From assembly GCA_963989245.1 (NCBI GenBank), contig OZ022341.1, forward strand, positions 47,212,626-47,276,625: a stretch of DNA of 64,000 bases, read 5' to 3'. Positions 24,214 to 38,300 of this stretch are shown piece by piece. A program made the translations under genes and the position numbers. The notes beneath the pieces are model-generated. The model worked only from the letters and a program-made list of their open reading frames with translations, had not been told where the DNA came from and did no database searches. The stretch's first letter is position 1. Each line of letters starts with the position of its first letter. Origin of the DNA: Nansenia antarctica (lineage: Eukaryota > Chordata > Actinopteri > Argentiniformes > Microstomatidae).

Positions 24214-27200
24214 ATGGCGAACGACTCTCCAGCTAAAAGTCTGGTAGACATAGACCTGGCTTCGTTGCGGGTGAGTACTGGACAAGGGCAGTAAAAATCC
24301 CTGATTTTAAATATAGTATATATTCCTATTCCCAGAGATTTATATTTCACCAAATGTGTAGATGCTTCGTTAATTAAAAGAGCATCCGTTTTTTACTCGA
24401 GTGGTTACAATGCGTTGATACTGTTAGTTGTTATCCAGCGAGAGAGAAGCTATCGTGCTTGGCTTTCCTTTGTTCCAAACGCGTTTGGCATGTTGGAGAG
24501 ATCAGGACGCAACAGCTGCGTTAGGCTCCAGCCAATCTTTCTAATGCCCGTTAAAAGCACCGACCCGTGGATGTTTTTGTGTGCTTGTTTTTGTATTAAA
24601 ATATCACTGTTTTCGATTCGTTTCAGGATCCGGCAGGGATTTTTGAATTGGTGGAAGTGGTCGGAAATGGCACCTATGGACAAGTATACAAGGTTGGTTG
24701 AAATGGCTATTCCAACGCTGTCTGTGGCCTGCACAATTATGAGCTCGAGACATTACACACATCGTTGTTCCCCCCCTGTTATGACACAGGTTTGACAATC
24801 ATAAGACCCTCTGTGGTCGATGTATTCACGTCAACAATGTCTATTCACGACTTCAGGACACATCCCTCACTACACCCTAAAAAGATGGATGCTGGTGTGG
24901 CGAGGTGACTAGGGTATCTATCTTATTTCTACTTAGTTGTACGGTAGCCTAGATTGGTATGATAGATAAGGTATTCATCATCCATCCATTCCATATCTTC
25001 ATGATATAACCTAGACTTGAATCTGGTTTCTTTCCCTCTGTATGTTATGCGCCATTGATTTTGAATTCCAGGCCATTTTCCAGTATAATAATCAATGACC
25101 ATGAACAATATTGATTCGTTTAGATCTCCTTGAGAACTGTTAGGAATCTAGTGTCCTACCAATGTGTCTGAAGAGTATCATCTTCTATTTCACCGTTGGA
25201 GTGGTAATGGGGGGAATACTACTGTGCTGCCAATCCAATAGGTTTTGATTCATAGCCAGTTTTTGCAAAGTACAATTTCATGTGTTACCCAGCAGGATTT
25301 TTCCAGGCCAGTAGATGTGAATCCCTCTCAACCATCTGTTTCTTGGTGTCATATTTCTCTTGTGAAAATTAACATTGCGACTGTTGAAAGACACTGAGCT
25401 GTTTAAGCAAGTGGAACACCCCAGTCAAATCAGTATGCTCCTTCTATTTCCTCTGAGGAGACTGACTCACTCTCCCTTGGTGAGTTACCCCCCCCTCCTG
25501 ACTTCTGCCTATTGGAAGGCCCTGTCATTTTGAACCCCTTTCTTTCAAGGAATCGGTCTACATGGGGGTGGTAGTAGTAGTATGAGCATAGAGTAGAGTA
25601 GCTTGAAAACAATAACTAGAAAGTCTGGTCAGCTGGGCCTTCTCATTGTGGCTGCACTGCTCCAGTGGCCTGCATTTAATCTCCCAGCTGTCAGGGGCAG
25701 GAGGGTCCAGTCATCCTGGCTGAGGAGAATCAACTGGAGGCTGAATCCTAGAATGTTATTCCAGAAGCATTCATCTAATGTAATTCTATAGAGCACAGTT
25801 TTAAGATTAATGGTGTATTCTTGGGGTCAACATGCTGTTGTGTTATGCCGTGATCCCTCCACAAGCAGGTGATTGCTCCTGCTTTTAAATGTCTTATCTT
25901 ATCCTTTTTGAAAACATTTTTTTTACTGCCACTCCTATACACCGCTTAAGGTTTTGGTATTGCAATTGGAGCATTATGCCTAACTGCTGTTTACATCAAA
26001 GACACTTGCGCTCCTTGCTATTTTTAGTCAGGCAGTTCATGAGCCATCGCATTGCATGGAATAGATGTCCTGTATGAAGGCCCCAGGCTGTCTTTATATG
26101 TGCCTGTTTATTCAATAAAATGTAGGATATCTGTGGTCTAATGACTCCAAGGAAATCTTTCTTTCTGGGTTGTTTTGATATACCGGCAATCTGGCAAATG
26201 TTTTCTTCCAACAGTGCAAGCTGTCTGGATTTCCCACACCATAGTGTCATCATATCAACTCCTTTCAGGCCTAGCCTACATGCTCTGGGGTTGGTCTAGA
26301 CCCAGTTGAGATCAGCGGTGTAGGAGGGTGTGTTCCGGCCAAGCCACGTTGCCTCTTTGGAGTCGTTACCATGCCAGCGTCTAGCCTACATGTCATGACA
26401 AAAACCAGTCTGCTCCGATCAGCCTTTTTTTCCTTCTCTCTCGCGGGGTGAGACGGCACGTTATTAGGTGGGCTAATACTGCGTGTACTGTAACCATGTG
26501 AGTTACCCCCCTCTACCCCCACACCCCTGTCAGCTGTCCCACTGCTAGGTCAGTGCAGTAACTCGGGTTATTAGACAGGCCAATGAGCATGTGGTATGAA
26601 TGAGGGGCGCTGCAACTGGTAGAGGAGCAGCTGTCTAGGCCCAGACAGAGCCCTACCCGTCTCATTACAAAGCTGGTTTTGTCTGCTTGTCTCTGGCTCT
26701 TTGGGTCCCCCTGACCTGCTTCGTAGGCCCACAGAAAGGATGTGTTTGTCAGTTGGGTCTCAAACACTGAATAATCAAATGGCCCTAACCGAGAAAGGGC
26801 TGGATTTCTTCCTTTATGTGATGCTTTCTTCTGCTTTGTAAAGACGTTTTTTTTCTCCCTCCTTTCCTCATTTCCTCAAGACAATAGGTCTGTAATGACT
26901 GTTTATTTTATTTGTAGAAAACATTTATTGAAACAAAATGTATTTTATACGTTTTATAAACATTTTATTGAATTGGATTGATTTATTCCTTGAATAGGCA
27001 TAGCAGCCTTTTTTTCTCCGTTTCTTTTCCCATCTGTAAACCGTGTTCTTGTTGTTATTGCAACAAGTTTGGAGATATTGCCCTCTCTTTCAGTAACAAC
27101 CCCCATTAGCCTACATACCTGTTTGATGATCCAGCTTACCAAATGACACGGCCTACCTTTCTGAATGGGTGACCTTTTGATTCTAAGCTTCGTGGCAGGG

Positions 27201-28423
27201 GCGGGGGCACTTTCTAAGAACTGAAATGCCGTATGAAAGCTCTGCTCACGTAACACATTCACATGGCAGCGAATGACCGATAACTGGAGTCATGCCAAGG
27301 GGGGGGCGGGGGGGCAGTGATTGTCTCCAGGGTGGCGGTGGCCAGATTTAACGTCCTGGAAGCTCAGGAAACACTGGGGGGTTTAGCTTGACTGAACCGA
27401 AGCCGAATGATAATTGTGCGTGTCTGTGTGTGAGGGGGATGACGCTCAACGCTTTTGAATTCAATACATTGGAATGAAGGCCTGGATATAGGCCGACCAA
27501 GTTACAGTTTTTTTGTTGTTGTTTTTTTTAAAGAAGACCCCTATCAAATTAATGGCTAGGCCTCATCGTTAAGTAGTGGATCCGGCGGTTGGTTTGTTGC
27601 TGATGACGTTGGATCACAAATCCTTCCTGCACCCCTTCCTTTTATGATGGCTCCTGTCATGTCTTAATGAATTACATTCGATAAACCCCCGGTTTTCCCA
27701 ATCACACTAAGTGCATTGAGACTGTGCAGAGGTTAACACAGGGGCATGCCGGGAACAGTCGTGCTGCAGTCGCACCAGCCAAAAATGTCATTGCTAGCTA
27801 CGCTCGATTCCGCTTTGTCTCAAAACGCTAGCTAGGCCCTAACCACAGTAGTTCTTCATCCCATAAAAGCCGAGCCCTGTCTCCAGCCTCCAGAGAGACT
27901 GCGCTCCCTGTGTAACGGAACAATCAGGCATTGTTTAGAGCAGTAGATATCAGTGTCTGGACTGTCAATGCTGATGTCAGACGCACACCGCTTTTCATGG
28001 TTTGCTCAAAAGAGTGTCTGGCCGTCATTATTTGACCATCTCAATCTCATTGTGGTAGGCTGATGCAGTATTGACCCCCCACCCCCACCCCACCTCCTAC
28101 GCTGCGCTAAAGGGATTCACCCAGGTCATCTTCATCACTCTGGCTGTGGACCAGCTGGCTCCGTGAGATGGAGAGAGCCTCAGGTGTTTTTTTCTAGGGA
28201 AGGAACAAAAATGAAATGATAAAAGGTTTAAGAGAAGGAGAGAATTCCTCCGGTCGTGCCTGTGTATGGTATGCAGGGGAGGGTTCCCTCTGCTGTAAGG
28301 AGAGGCCTTATATAGTCAGGCCTGCGCCACTGGTGCTCTCTGTGGGGATGCTGGGAGAATATACCCATACTCCCCCACTGGCCCTCCTGCTCACACCGGC
28401 TGGTCCTCCGACTCATTGCTCCT

Positions 28424-28457
<34 letters not shown>

Positions 28458-28666
28458 CACTCCCTTTTTCTCTTCTCCTCTCTCCTGCCCTCCCTTATCT
28501 CTTACTCTCTCTTCGCCTCCCTATCTTTCTCGCAAAACCCCTCCGTCTTTCTTGCTTGCTCTCACCCTCAAACATTCCCCCCTATACCGGTCTGTCTTTC
28601 GTTATCTCGCCCTCCACAGAATTACAGTTGTGTGGACCCATGATGTCTGCTTTCTCAGAGAGACAC

Positions 28667-28709
<43 letters not shown>

Positions 28710-31700
28710 TGTGTGTGCAGTGTTTCCTCCAGGAATTGTTACAATGGTGGCGGGTGGCCGTGACCGCGCGCGTAGCGCGCGCGATTTTTCCCGCGTGCAC
28801 GCGCATGAAACGCGCACGCGCGCTCAAAACAGCGTTTTTTTATTTTTTTTTATTTTTTCTAATCACAGCCAAAACTAGAGGATGGCCAAAAAAATAAAAT
28901 AATGAATATACAGAATATAAACTTGTGACTGACAGTCACATACACACACAAAGATCATCAGCTATAATATAATACGAAGTAGGCCTACATGAGCACAAAA
29001 GCGGCTAACGTTACTGATTAACTGTTTACTGTAGTGCAGAGAGATGGTAGTCGTAGGCGGCGTATCAAATGACAAAGCTAAACGTTTAATGAAGGACATG
29101 AACGATTGTCAACAACACACTCAAGCATGCCTGGATATTTGTAAGAACTCTCGCGAGATTTATCAGACTAAACCTGGATTTTCCCTTTAGCGATGTTGAT
29201 GGAATACCCCCCGGATGTCACTACGGTGGCCTGTACACAATAACAATAATACCACAGTTCACATTTAGACCAATCAGGAGCCCTTGTGTCACGTCGTCAA
29301 CTGAATGTCATTAATCTGATTTTGGATCAGCGGTTAGAGAGAGATGGGCGTGGATTTAGGTGCACTTTTAGTCAACATCGATTATAGCGCTGATCTAGGA
29401 TCAGATATATTTTAATCAGCTAAAATGTTTTTTTTTTTTTTTTTTTTTGGAGAACTTCTTCTTTTTTTTTTTTTTTTGAGAAATCTGAATGGTGGCGGAG
29501 GAAATTCCATCGTGGCGGCCCGCCACGATGAAATGCATGTAGAGGAAACACTGTGTGTGTGTGTGTAAGAGAGCCTCTATAGGGGTGCTGTCTTCCTGAA
29601 TGTGTAGGGTAGGCTTCAATGTACTGAATTAGCTTTTAAACATGTGATCTGTTTTGCCGTCGTTTGCTGCTGAGATAGCATCAGGGGCTTGGATTTGGGA
29701 TGGTCTCATGTTTTCAGTGGAGTATTGTTTGTCTGTGGAGGATATGGATGATTCCGTCACCCACACCGCTTCAGCCTCTTTCATGCATTCACGTGAGGAC
29801 ATTGTCATTTCCCAGGGTAACTTAAATCCCTGGCTTAATGTAACGAGAAGGAATGTAAACTAAGGATAGTTTATCCCTGGCCTGTACTGACGGATGATGC
29901 AAGATTGATGCAAGTACCTGCCTGCATGCATCTTTATTGTCGAGACCGCCCCGCCCTCCTCCACCCCCCCCCCCCCCCCTCCCTCATCCTCTTGTTTGTC
30001 CCGGGGCATCTTCGCCCGTGCTCTGTGGGGCAGTGCAGGTCGGGTAGGCATGGGGGGGTTGTAGTGAGTGACACAGGAACCCCCCCCACCACACACTGCA
30101 GCCTAACTAACCCGAGCAGGAGGAGCAGGAGGAGGAGGGAGCCTCGGCGTAGAGCAACAGGGGGTGTAGAAGCAGGTTTGGTGCCGTCTCCCGTCTGGCT
30201 CCTTTCAACAAGGAACGCACTCTCTCTCTCTATCCACTCTCTCTCTCTCCACTCTCTCTCTCCACACCAATCGACTTGGCCCAGGAAGCGAACGGTCCGA
30301 ACGGGTTAGAGGATCCCGTGAAAGATCCTCTGGAGTGCCGCAGTCGTCTCGTTTAGCGCATTGTGTGACACGCATCTATAGGGGGGTAACACCTGACCCT
30401 GTAGATGGATCGCTCTGGCCTATAAGCCCCCCCCCGAGCCATGCAGGGGAACCGGCGCGTTAGGAGTTAAATGGTTCTAGCTGTGGGTTAAGCACTATTT
30501 ATAGCCCACCACAGTGGAGGCAGAATTGTAGGTTAGTGTGCTGGGGAGGGAGTGGTGGGCCCGGGCCATAGGCAACGGCATGTCTCTCTAGTGAACTCAT
30601 CACGGCGAGACTCGAGACTCGCTCTTAATCGGGCATCTCCTTTCCTGCTTTTCCGAGCTCGGAGTCCTTCTGGGGGGGGGGGGTCCTTACCACATGGCAG
30701 AACTGGGCCCTTGTAGAACTGGGCCCTTGTAGAACTGGGCCCTTGTAGAAGGAGGGGGGGGGGGGGCAGGGGAGTGTGGATGAAACGTTCCCTGGAATTC
30801 TGACTTGCGCCAAGAGATCAGAGGTTTGCCTACCTCAAGGAAGGTGAGACATGACATTTCATATCGGAGCGTGTCCTTGGACTGCTCTGGGGGAGGGTTA
30901 GGCGAGGCTGCTTATCTGCCTGGCAGTGGCAGCAGTGCTGGGTGACTGGCCTCTTGTCCTCTTGGTGGCGGGGGGGGGAGGGGTCAGTTGGTCGAGTGTT
31001 GAATGTGTCACCCACTCAGCAGCAGGGCCAAGGTCTCACCCTCTGTCATGCTCACCCTCTCGCCATCAGACATGCTGTCCTCTCAGTAATGCAGGGTGTG
31101 TGGGTCTGTCTGTGTGTGTGTGTGTGTGTGTGTGTCTCGTGTCCAACTCCATCTTCACACATCTCTCAACCTACACCCACCCACCCACCCATCCATCCGT
31201 CCTGCTACCCTCCAGCCTACACACACAGACCAGCCCTTTTGTTTTCTCTCCCCCACACTGACCCTGTCTCTAACGGGTGTCACAAGACCCACAACGGCCC
31301 ATGGCTATCCACGACGCTGCCTGAACAGAACTCTGCTGTGTGTGTGTGTGTGTGTGTGTCTGTGGGGGTGGGGTGGGGGAGAGGGGAGCCACTGTGAGCC
31401 ACCTCATTATCAGACAGGGGTGAGGCCAGACATAAAAAGCCCTCACGGACCAGACAGGCTAGTGCAGTTTGAGGCGTGCTATCCGCAGGACTCTCCTTTT
31501 ACCAGTGTCCCAGTGTCACGTTTCTCTCTCTTTTCCATTTTAAGTCCTGTAAAATAGGCAACGCTTAATTCTTTTTGGTTCTATTCAACTTAAAAAATAA
31601 AAAATAAAAACTTGCTTGTCACCCGCCCAGAGACCAAAGCCCTGTTTTATCGAGCTAGTTTTTTTTGTGTGTGTGTGGCTGCTGCACTGTGATCAATAGC

Positions 31701-32332
31701 TGCTCCGTGGTTATCGACTGGTCCCTCTCCCAACACCAGCCCACTTGGTTGTCTTGGCTTAAGGCCTACACACAACGACCAAGCATTTGGGTGCTTCTCT
31801 CTCTCCTCGTGGTTCAAAAGGTGTTGTGTGTCACAGCCATGGGAGTTGATCTACTCAGAAGTGGGTCAGTGTGCTGGTATGTTGTAGAGCTCTGTCATGA
31901 GCTGCTAAACGGTGTCTCTCTCTCTCTCTTTCTCTCTCTCTCTAATCTACTCTCTCTCCTCTCTCTCTACTCTTTCTCTACTCTCTCTCTCCTCTTTCTC
32001 TACTCGCTCTACTCTCTCTACTCTCTCTCTCTACCCTCTCTCTCTAATCTACTCTCTCTCCACTCTCTCTCCTCTCTCTCTACTCGCTCTACTCTGTCTA
32101 CTCTCTCTCTAATCTACTCTCTCTACTCTCTCTCTCTCTCTCTCTCTACCCTCTCTACTCTCTCTCTCCTCTCTACTCTCTCTCCCCTCTACTCTCTCTC
32201 TCCTCTCTACTCTCTCTCCTCTCCTCTCTCTAATCTACTCTTTCTCTCTACTCTCTCTCTCTCATACACTGCTCATCTGGTTTCTGTTGAGCAGAGGAGG
32301 GGGTCAGGAGGGTTAATGTCAATGCATGTTCC

Positions 32333-32370
<38 letters not shown>

Positions 32371-35300
32371 ATGTGGGTGCTTGATTGGTTCAGAATTCCT
32401 GTGATGTGTCTCTGTCTTTGTACTGTGTGTGTGTGTGTGTGTGTGTGAGACACAGTATGTGTGCACATGTCCTTCTTTGGTTGCATATACCTAGCTTTTC
32501 CCTGAGGTGGACCAATTCGTCATGTACCAGTGCTGCCACCGCACCCTCTCTCTCCCAGCTCAAATGTCACCTTCCATCTCCATCTGAACCCTCTGTCCCC
32601 AGAGGCTGTGCAACCCTGATTACCACCCAGGAACCCCTACCCCCGCCCCCCCCCCCCAACTAGCTTTTGATGTATTACAGACTATGGCAGCATCACTGTG
32701 TATGGAGTAATAACACAGAAAAGCAGACTCTGTTGTTGTGGGCTCACGGCTGATTTACCTTATGACCCCCAAAATGTTGATGTGACGGGTAGGCCTTACT
32801 TCAGTAATAAGAGCATTCTGTCGTCCTCCCAAAACAGGTTTTACATGTGCTACGGTGGCGTGTCCCTCCATCTTTGGGAGGTGTCTGGGTCTACTGAGAA
32901 TGTGTAATGGACTGACTTATATAGCCAGGGGTGCACATAACTTTTTGGGGCCAGTGCTCAGAGGAGCACCTAGGGATGCTGCTTGGTGCTCCCCGAGCTC
33001 GCGAGTCACGACCCGTCCCACAGGATGGATAAAAAAGGGATACATGGATAACTTATATTAGCAAAACGACATTTATTCATAAATAAAGATGAACGAACAA
33101 ATGATTGTGTGCAAAACAAAAGAAACAAACGCAAAATCAAATGACTGCTCTTTAAGCATGAAAGTCTGTCAGACTCCTTTAAACATAATGAAATCAACTG
33201 ACATCTCTTTAAGCACTAACTGAATGTCTGTTCTTTAAACACAATGAAATCAACTGACATCTCTTTAAGCACTGCTCTGTTCTGTAAACACTGAAATCAA
33301 CTTTTCAACAAAAAGTTACAGCCTAAGCATTTATTTATGCTACAAGCTTAATCATCATCAGCACTGCTCTCTTGACTGCTGTAAGTTATCACTGTCCTCA
33401 ATTTCAACCATGGTAGAGGATGTTGTAGGCTATCACTTTAAATAGCTCATTATTTTGATTGTGCAACAAAGTCTTATTTTTTTTTCTAATAGAATTCCCA
33501 ACCATATTCCCTGGGTCAGGGGTCTAGGTGTGATAATGAAGCTGTAAAATAAACGTCTGAACGTTTGAAAGCTTCAGAGAAAAGAAACGTGAAGTTCCTT
33601 GGTGTTGTTTTTCCTTTTAGCGACGAGTCGTTCGGGACTGAATTGTCACGTGTCGGCGTGATAACCGTGCGATACGCGATACGCGGAATGAAAGTACAAG
33701 TTACGATACTTTCCGAATGTTTTCGTGAGGGGAGTCGCCGTGGTCGTTGTGATGGCGTTACGGCGCTTGCAGTGATGCAGCAGTCAGCAGTCAGCAGGTG
33801 GATTTTGAGGAAGTCAATTCCTCTCCCAGCGCTCCCAGCTGTTGGTGCGCAAGAGCGCGTTCATGCCGCTGATCTTCCGCGCAGCATGCATTTTGGCGAC
33901 GCATGCGCACTGGCGCACCAGTTATGTGCACCCCTGTATATAGCGCCTTATTCCAAAGCGCTTTACAATGGCCTCTCATTCACCCATTCACACACACATT
34001 CACACACCAATGGCGGCAAGCCACCATGCAAGGCGCCGGCCCGCTCATTGCGAGCAATTTGGTGTTCAGTGTCTTGCCCAAGGACACTTCGACGTGTGGC
34101 CAGTCGGGGCTCGAACCGCCGATCTGTCAACCTTGCGATCATTAGACGCCGACTCTACCTCCTGCGCCACAGCCGCCCCTATGTGTGGGTCTACCGAGGA
34201 CTAGGGTTACTAGTAGAGAGAGTAGGTCTTGGTGTGCTGCTTTTGCTGCTTTTGGTTACTGGGTGGATCGGGCTAGCTAGGACGGAGAGTAGCCAAATCT
34301 CCTCCAAGTCTGTCCTGGAAAACCTCCTTCTCCTAGTCTCCTCAAAACACATTGAAACGGGGAGGTCTAAGGGGAGTAACCCTTGATCTCCTCCAATGCC
34401 TTTTGAGACGGAGATTATGAGAGAAGATCTTTTGAGATTATATTCTTTTTTTTTCTCTCCTGGTTTTGTACTGGTGTGGGGGGGAGAGGCTGTAGGCGGA
34501 CCGGAGTGCTGGAGTGAGGCCAGCAGAACATCTGGCTGTGCTTAGGGGGCTTAATGGGAGACTGGAGCTGCAGCAGAGGGGCTCAGTGATAACTCACTGC
34601 CTTAGATAACCCCTCCAGGGCCACGGCCAGGCCAGAGGCCCGAGGGCCTCACGAACGAGCCCGAGTTAGTGCCTTGTAGCCTGCCCCCCCCTAGGTGCCA
34701 GGGGCCCACTATAGGTCAGAGGTACCATAGGTTGGGCATGGACACCCTTGGAGCCCTGTGCTGTGTCTCCAGTCCACATCGCCCTCCATGTGCTCCTTCT
34801 CCTCACGACCTCTCCTTCATTTGCACTGATTTGGTACAAATGTGGCATTTCGTGCCATCGGTCACATTCTTCATTTGGCCAAATCCGATTATCAGCTCAG
34901 ATTTCGGTTGGGGCGATATCCCACTATTTTCTTGCTCATGATATTACTTCAGAAAATATCACCGTATATGATAATATATCTGTCATTGCTGAGGTATGGT
35001 GGAGACAGGCCAGAGTAAGCAAATACGATTGAACTGCAGTGCCTAAAGTGTGTGTGGCTGAGTGGCTCGTGTTTTGAACAAGTCTTGTGAAACAGAGACA
35101 TTGTTTTCGCTGCTAGATGTGCTTTGCCTTGCGAAAAGTGACATATGACATACTTGTAGTTGCACATACAGCCCCCTGGAGTTTGAAGCACTTTTACAGA
35201 CTATCTTCTTCAAAACAATATCCCAATATGCTCCAAATAATAATATGCGCCAAATATCACAATATCTGATGATAATCATCTGGTATCGGCCCAACCCTTG

Positions 35301-38300
35301 TGCAGAAGAAGCAAAGGGCATGAGGAGAGGAATCCACGTTAGACCATTGGGACGCAGGCTCAGAGGGTCCAGACCCCTGCCCCTACCCTGGCGTAGGACT
35401 GGTATCCTCTAGTGGCGTATGGAGGGGGTTGGTTACCATGCTTACCCTTCAGTCTGCTGCAGCCCACTGTAAGCAGCTATGGAAGTGAAGCCGGCGGTCT
35501 TGGTGAAGCCGGCGGTCTTGGTGAAGCAGGTGGTCTTGGTGAAGCCTTTGGGCTTGGTGAAGCTGGCGGTCTTGGTGAAGCTGGCGGTCTTAGTGAAGCT
35601 GGCGGTCTTGGTGAAGCTGGCGGTCTTGGTGAAGCCTTTGTGCTTGGTGAAGCCGGTGGTCTTGGTGAAGCCGGCGGTCTTGGTGAAGCCTTTGTGCTTG
35701 GTGAAGCCGGTGGTCTTGGTGAAGCCGGCGGTCTTGGTGAAGCTGGTGGTCTTGGTGAAGCTGGCGGTCTTGGTGAAGCTGACGGTCTTGGTGAAGCTGG
35801 TTGTCTTGGTGAAGCAGTTGGCTCTTGTCACAATGTGATAGTGTTGGGGCCATATGGGCGGACTGGAGCGCACACGGAGGGGGAGGGGGAGGGGGAGGGG
35901 GGGGCCTTATCACACTGACTGGTTGATAGATCTATCCTCTACTTCCTGTCTGCATTCCTGGCTGCTGTGTTATCTAGGGCTGCTCCTCCTGGCCCTGATA
36001 GATGGAGAGGAACCAGTGGGCAATAACAGACATTCAGTCAAACACATGACCGATGGACTTTCATGGATTCTAGGTACTGTCCAAACGGGTTAATGCCACA
36101 GGGAGAACATGTTTCAGGGCCACAAAGGGTCATGTTCAGGTAGTATTCAAACAGTGTGTGAAAGGAAGCAGGTCATTTTCATCTAGAAAGTCATCGTCAC
36201 ACAGTCCCTTAAGACTAAACCACTCCAGCCTGTGTGTTGATGGAGGGGAGGCTGCGGAAGGGGGGAGGGGGGAGGGTGAAAGCTGAACCCTCCAACGCAC
36301 CTGTGACCTCTCACCTCCACCAAAGGAGAGTTAGTGTTTTGGGGGGCGGGGTGGGGGGGTGGGGGGTTAGTGCACTGGGGCCTGGAGCGATAACGTCACT
36401 GTCGCTGATGTTTTTTCTAGCAGCTGCCCCCGGGATCAAAGAGGAGAGGATTAAGTCAGAAGAGTGGGCCGTTCATCTCATCCCTCGCTGTAAAGAATAA
36501 GCTGGCTGGCTTTTATTGTCCTAATCCACGCATATTCAATTGACTGTGGAATGCTCCACCATTCCATCAGAGACCGAGATGGTTCGGAGATTGTGTGTGC
36601 GCTGTGCGTCCGTCCGTCTGTCCGTGCGTGCCAGTGGGGTACTTGCGTGTTTGCCTCAAATTCACAGCTGCTGCGATCGTCAGCAGCAAACAGACAATGC
36701 CGGAGCGTCCTTTAAATGCACTTTCGCCTCCCGAAACGATGGAGGGGAATACCCCTTGTCCGTTTTTGTTTTTTGTCCAAATAATTGTTGAAGCCAGCTT
36801 CTCTCCTTCAGTGGGGTTGGAGTAGAAGAGGGGAGGAGGCCCTTTCTATTTCTGTCCCTGTGTAGCAGCCAGGGCTGCTGGGAGAGGAGAACTGTGGGAA
36901 TGTTTATTCAGTTCGGGGATTACGACCCAATCCATATGTAGCTTTACGTCCGATGTCCAGCTGTGCATCTACGGTATGATAAGCGTATCCTTGCGTGCTG
37001 GGAGAGGAGCACTGTGGGAACTGTCAATCAACTCACCTAATCTAGCCACCCAGCGGTCCAGGGTTATGGTTATTTCAGACAACATCTGTATTCTCTTTAT
37101 TAGAGTAATTGTTTCTGTTTTGTTATGCTTTTATAGTTGCAATCTATACTTTCCATGGAAATATTCCCCCCTGTTTTCAACCCTAAAACGGATAGACCAC
37201 CCGCACACACACACACAGCAGATTAATTAACCTTTTGATAACCTTCTGATAAGAGTGTGTGCCCTGTGATGTATTGACTGACCCCGCCACCTTCCCTTCC
37301 TCTCTCAACAGGGGCGACATGTCAAAACCGGACAGCTGGCGGCCATCAAGGTCATGGATGTCACAGAGGTAAGCAAGTTTAACTCAGGCGTGTGCGTGTG
37401 CGTGTGTGTGTGTGTGTGTGTATATATGTCAGGGAGGATGTTGGATGTGAGGTCTACCGGGAACAATGGAGTCTTGGAATGTCCTGGATGACCTTTGAAA
37501 ACAATTGGCCATTCCAGCTACTTTAATTCCGATTTTTTTCTTTTAAGATCGCCCTAATTTTAGCTTCAGATCCAGAGATTTAGGTTATGTACACTCGACG
37601 TTTCTCCCCACTTTGGCGTACCGTTTTCCCGTCTGTCCTACCCACATCGTCGCAGACATTCCTACATTCCAGGGAAACATAGTTGACTTCTACATAACGA
37701 GGCACCCATTAATTCCCCTATAATAAGCAGAGATCATTACATCGAGGCCAGCATGATGTTTCTTTCCGACCGAATTGCGTCACTTTGAGGCGGGCAGGCG
37801 GATGAGCAGCCCTCTGCTCTGTGGTGGCAGTCTCCTTTTATCTCTGAAGGGGACCTCCCAGTCTATACAGCGCTAGCGGGGGCCACCCATACAGACCATC
37901 ATGAAGAACTCCTCCGACCCGATTTTTCAAATAGCAGTCGTTTACTCTCAATTATTATTAAAGGTTCCTCAAGGGAGGGCTCCTGTTAAGAAGAAGCCCT
38001 TTAAGCAGATTTGGATTCTGTTCCTGTAAGCAGGATAGGAAGTCACCCTAGTCTTTTAACACGAGTCTACCTTCGTTGGGAAAAGGCACAACTCTGGCTA
38101 AAGCCGTCTATTAATCAGCACTGTGTGTACCTATCAAGGCACCTGAAGTCTTGTTGACCTATTTCTCAAAGCCCTGGCTCAACCAAATGTGACGATTCTG
38201 GTTCTAGGACCAGTTCTCTGTGCTTGTTGTGTCTGGACCTGCCTTCCAGCCACTCCCTGCCGAGTGGCATGAGTAAGAGGTCTTGCGGTGTCACAAGGAG

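Larger units (their letters stand above)
24693..37311 (+). other. map4k4: map4k4 intron 2 (12.6 kb), repeat-rich
   Basis: Donor AAG|GTTGGT at 24693 and acceptor TCTCAACAG at 37311. It contains (CT)n and (TG)n microsatellites, a hAT-like element at 28718-29553, a second hAT-like element at 32926-33936 inserted into a SINE, a 3 x 16-bp repeat at 30699 and an 18-bp minisatellite at 35485-35825. No other gene is supported. The numerous frames here come from simple repeats. Confidence 0.8.

Noticed and set aside
28216..28878. 220-codon plus-strand frame
   Set aside because: Spans a CT tract, a TG tract and the end of a hAT-like element; no coherent protein sequence.
31665..32384. 239-codon plus-strand frame
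   Set aside because: Ser/Leu-rich translation of a CT repeat in intron 2, ending in a TG repeat.
35412..35918. 168-codon plus and 143-codon minus frames
   Set aside because: They consist of an 18-bp minisatellite inside map4k4 intron 2; both strands are open for the same arithmetic reason.
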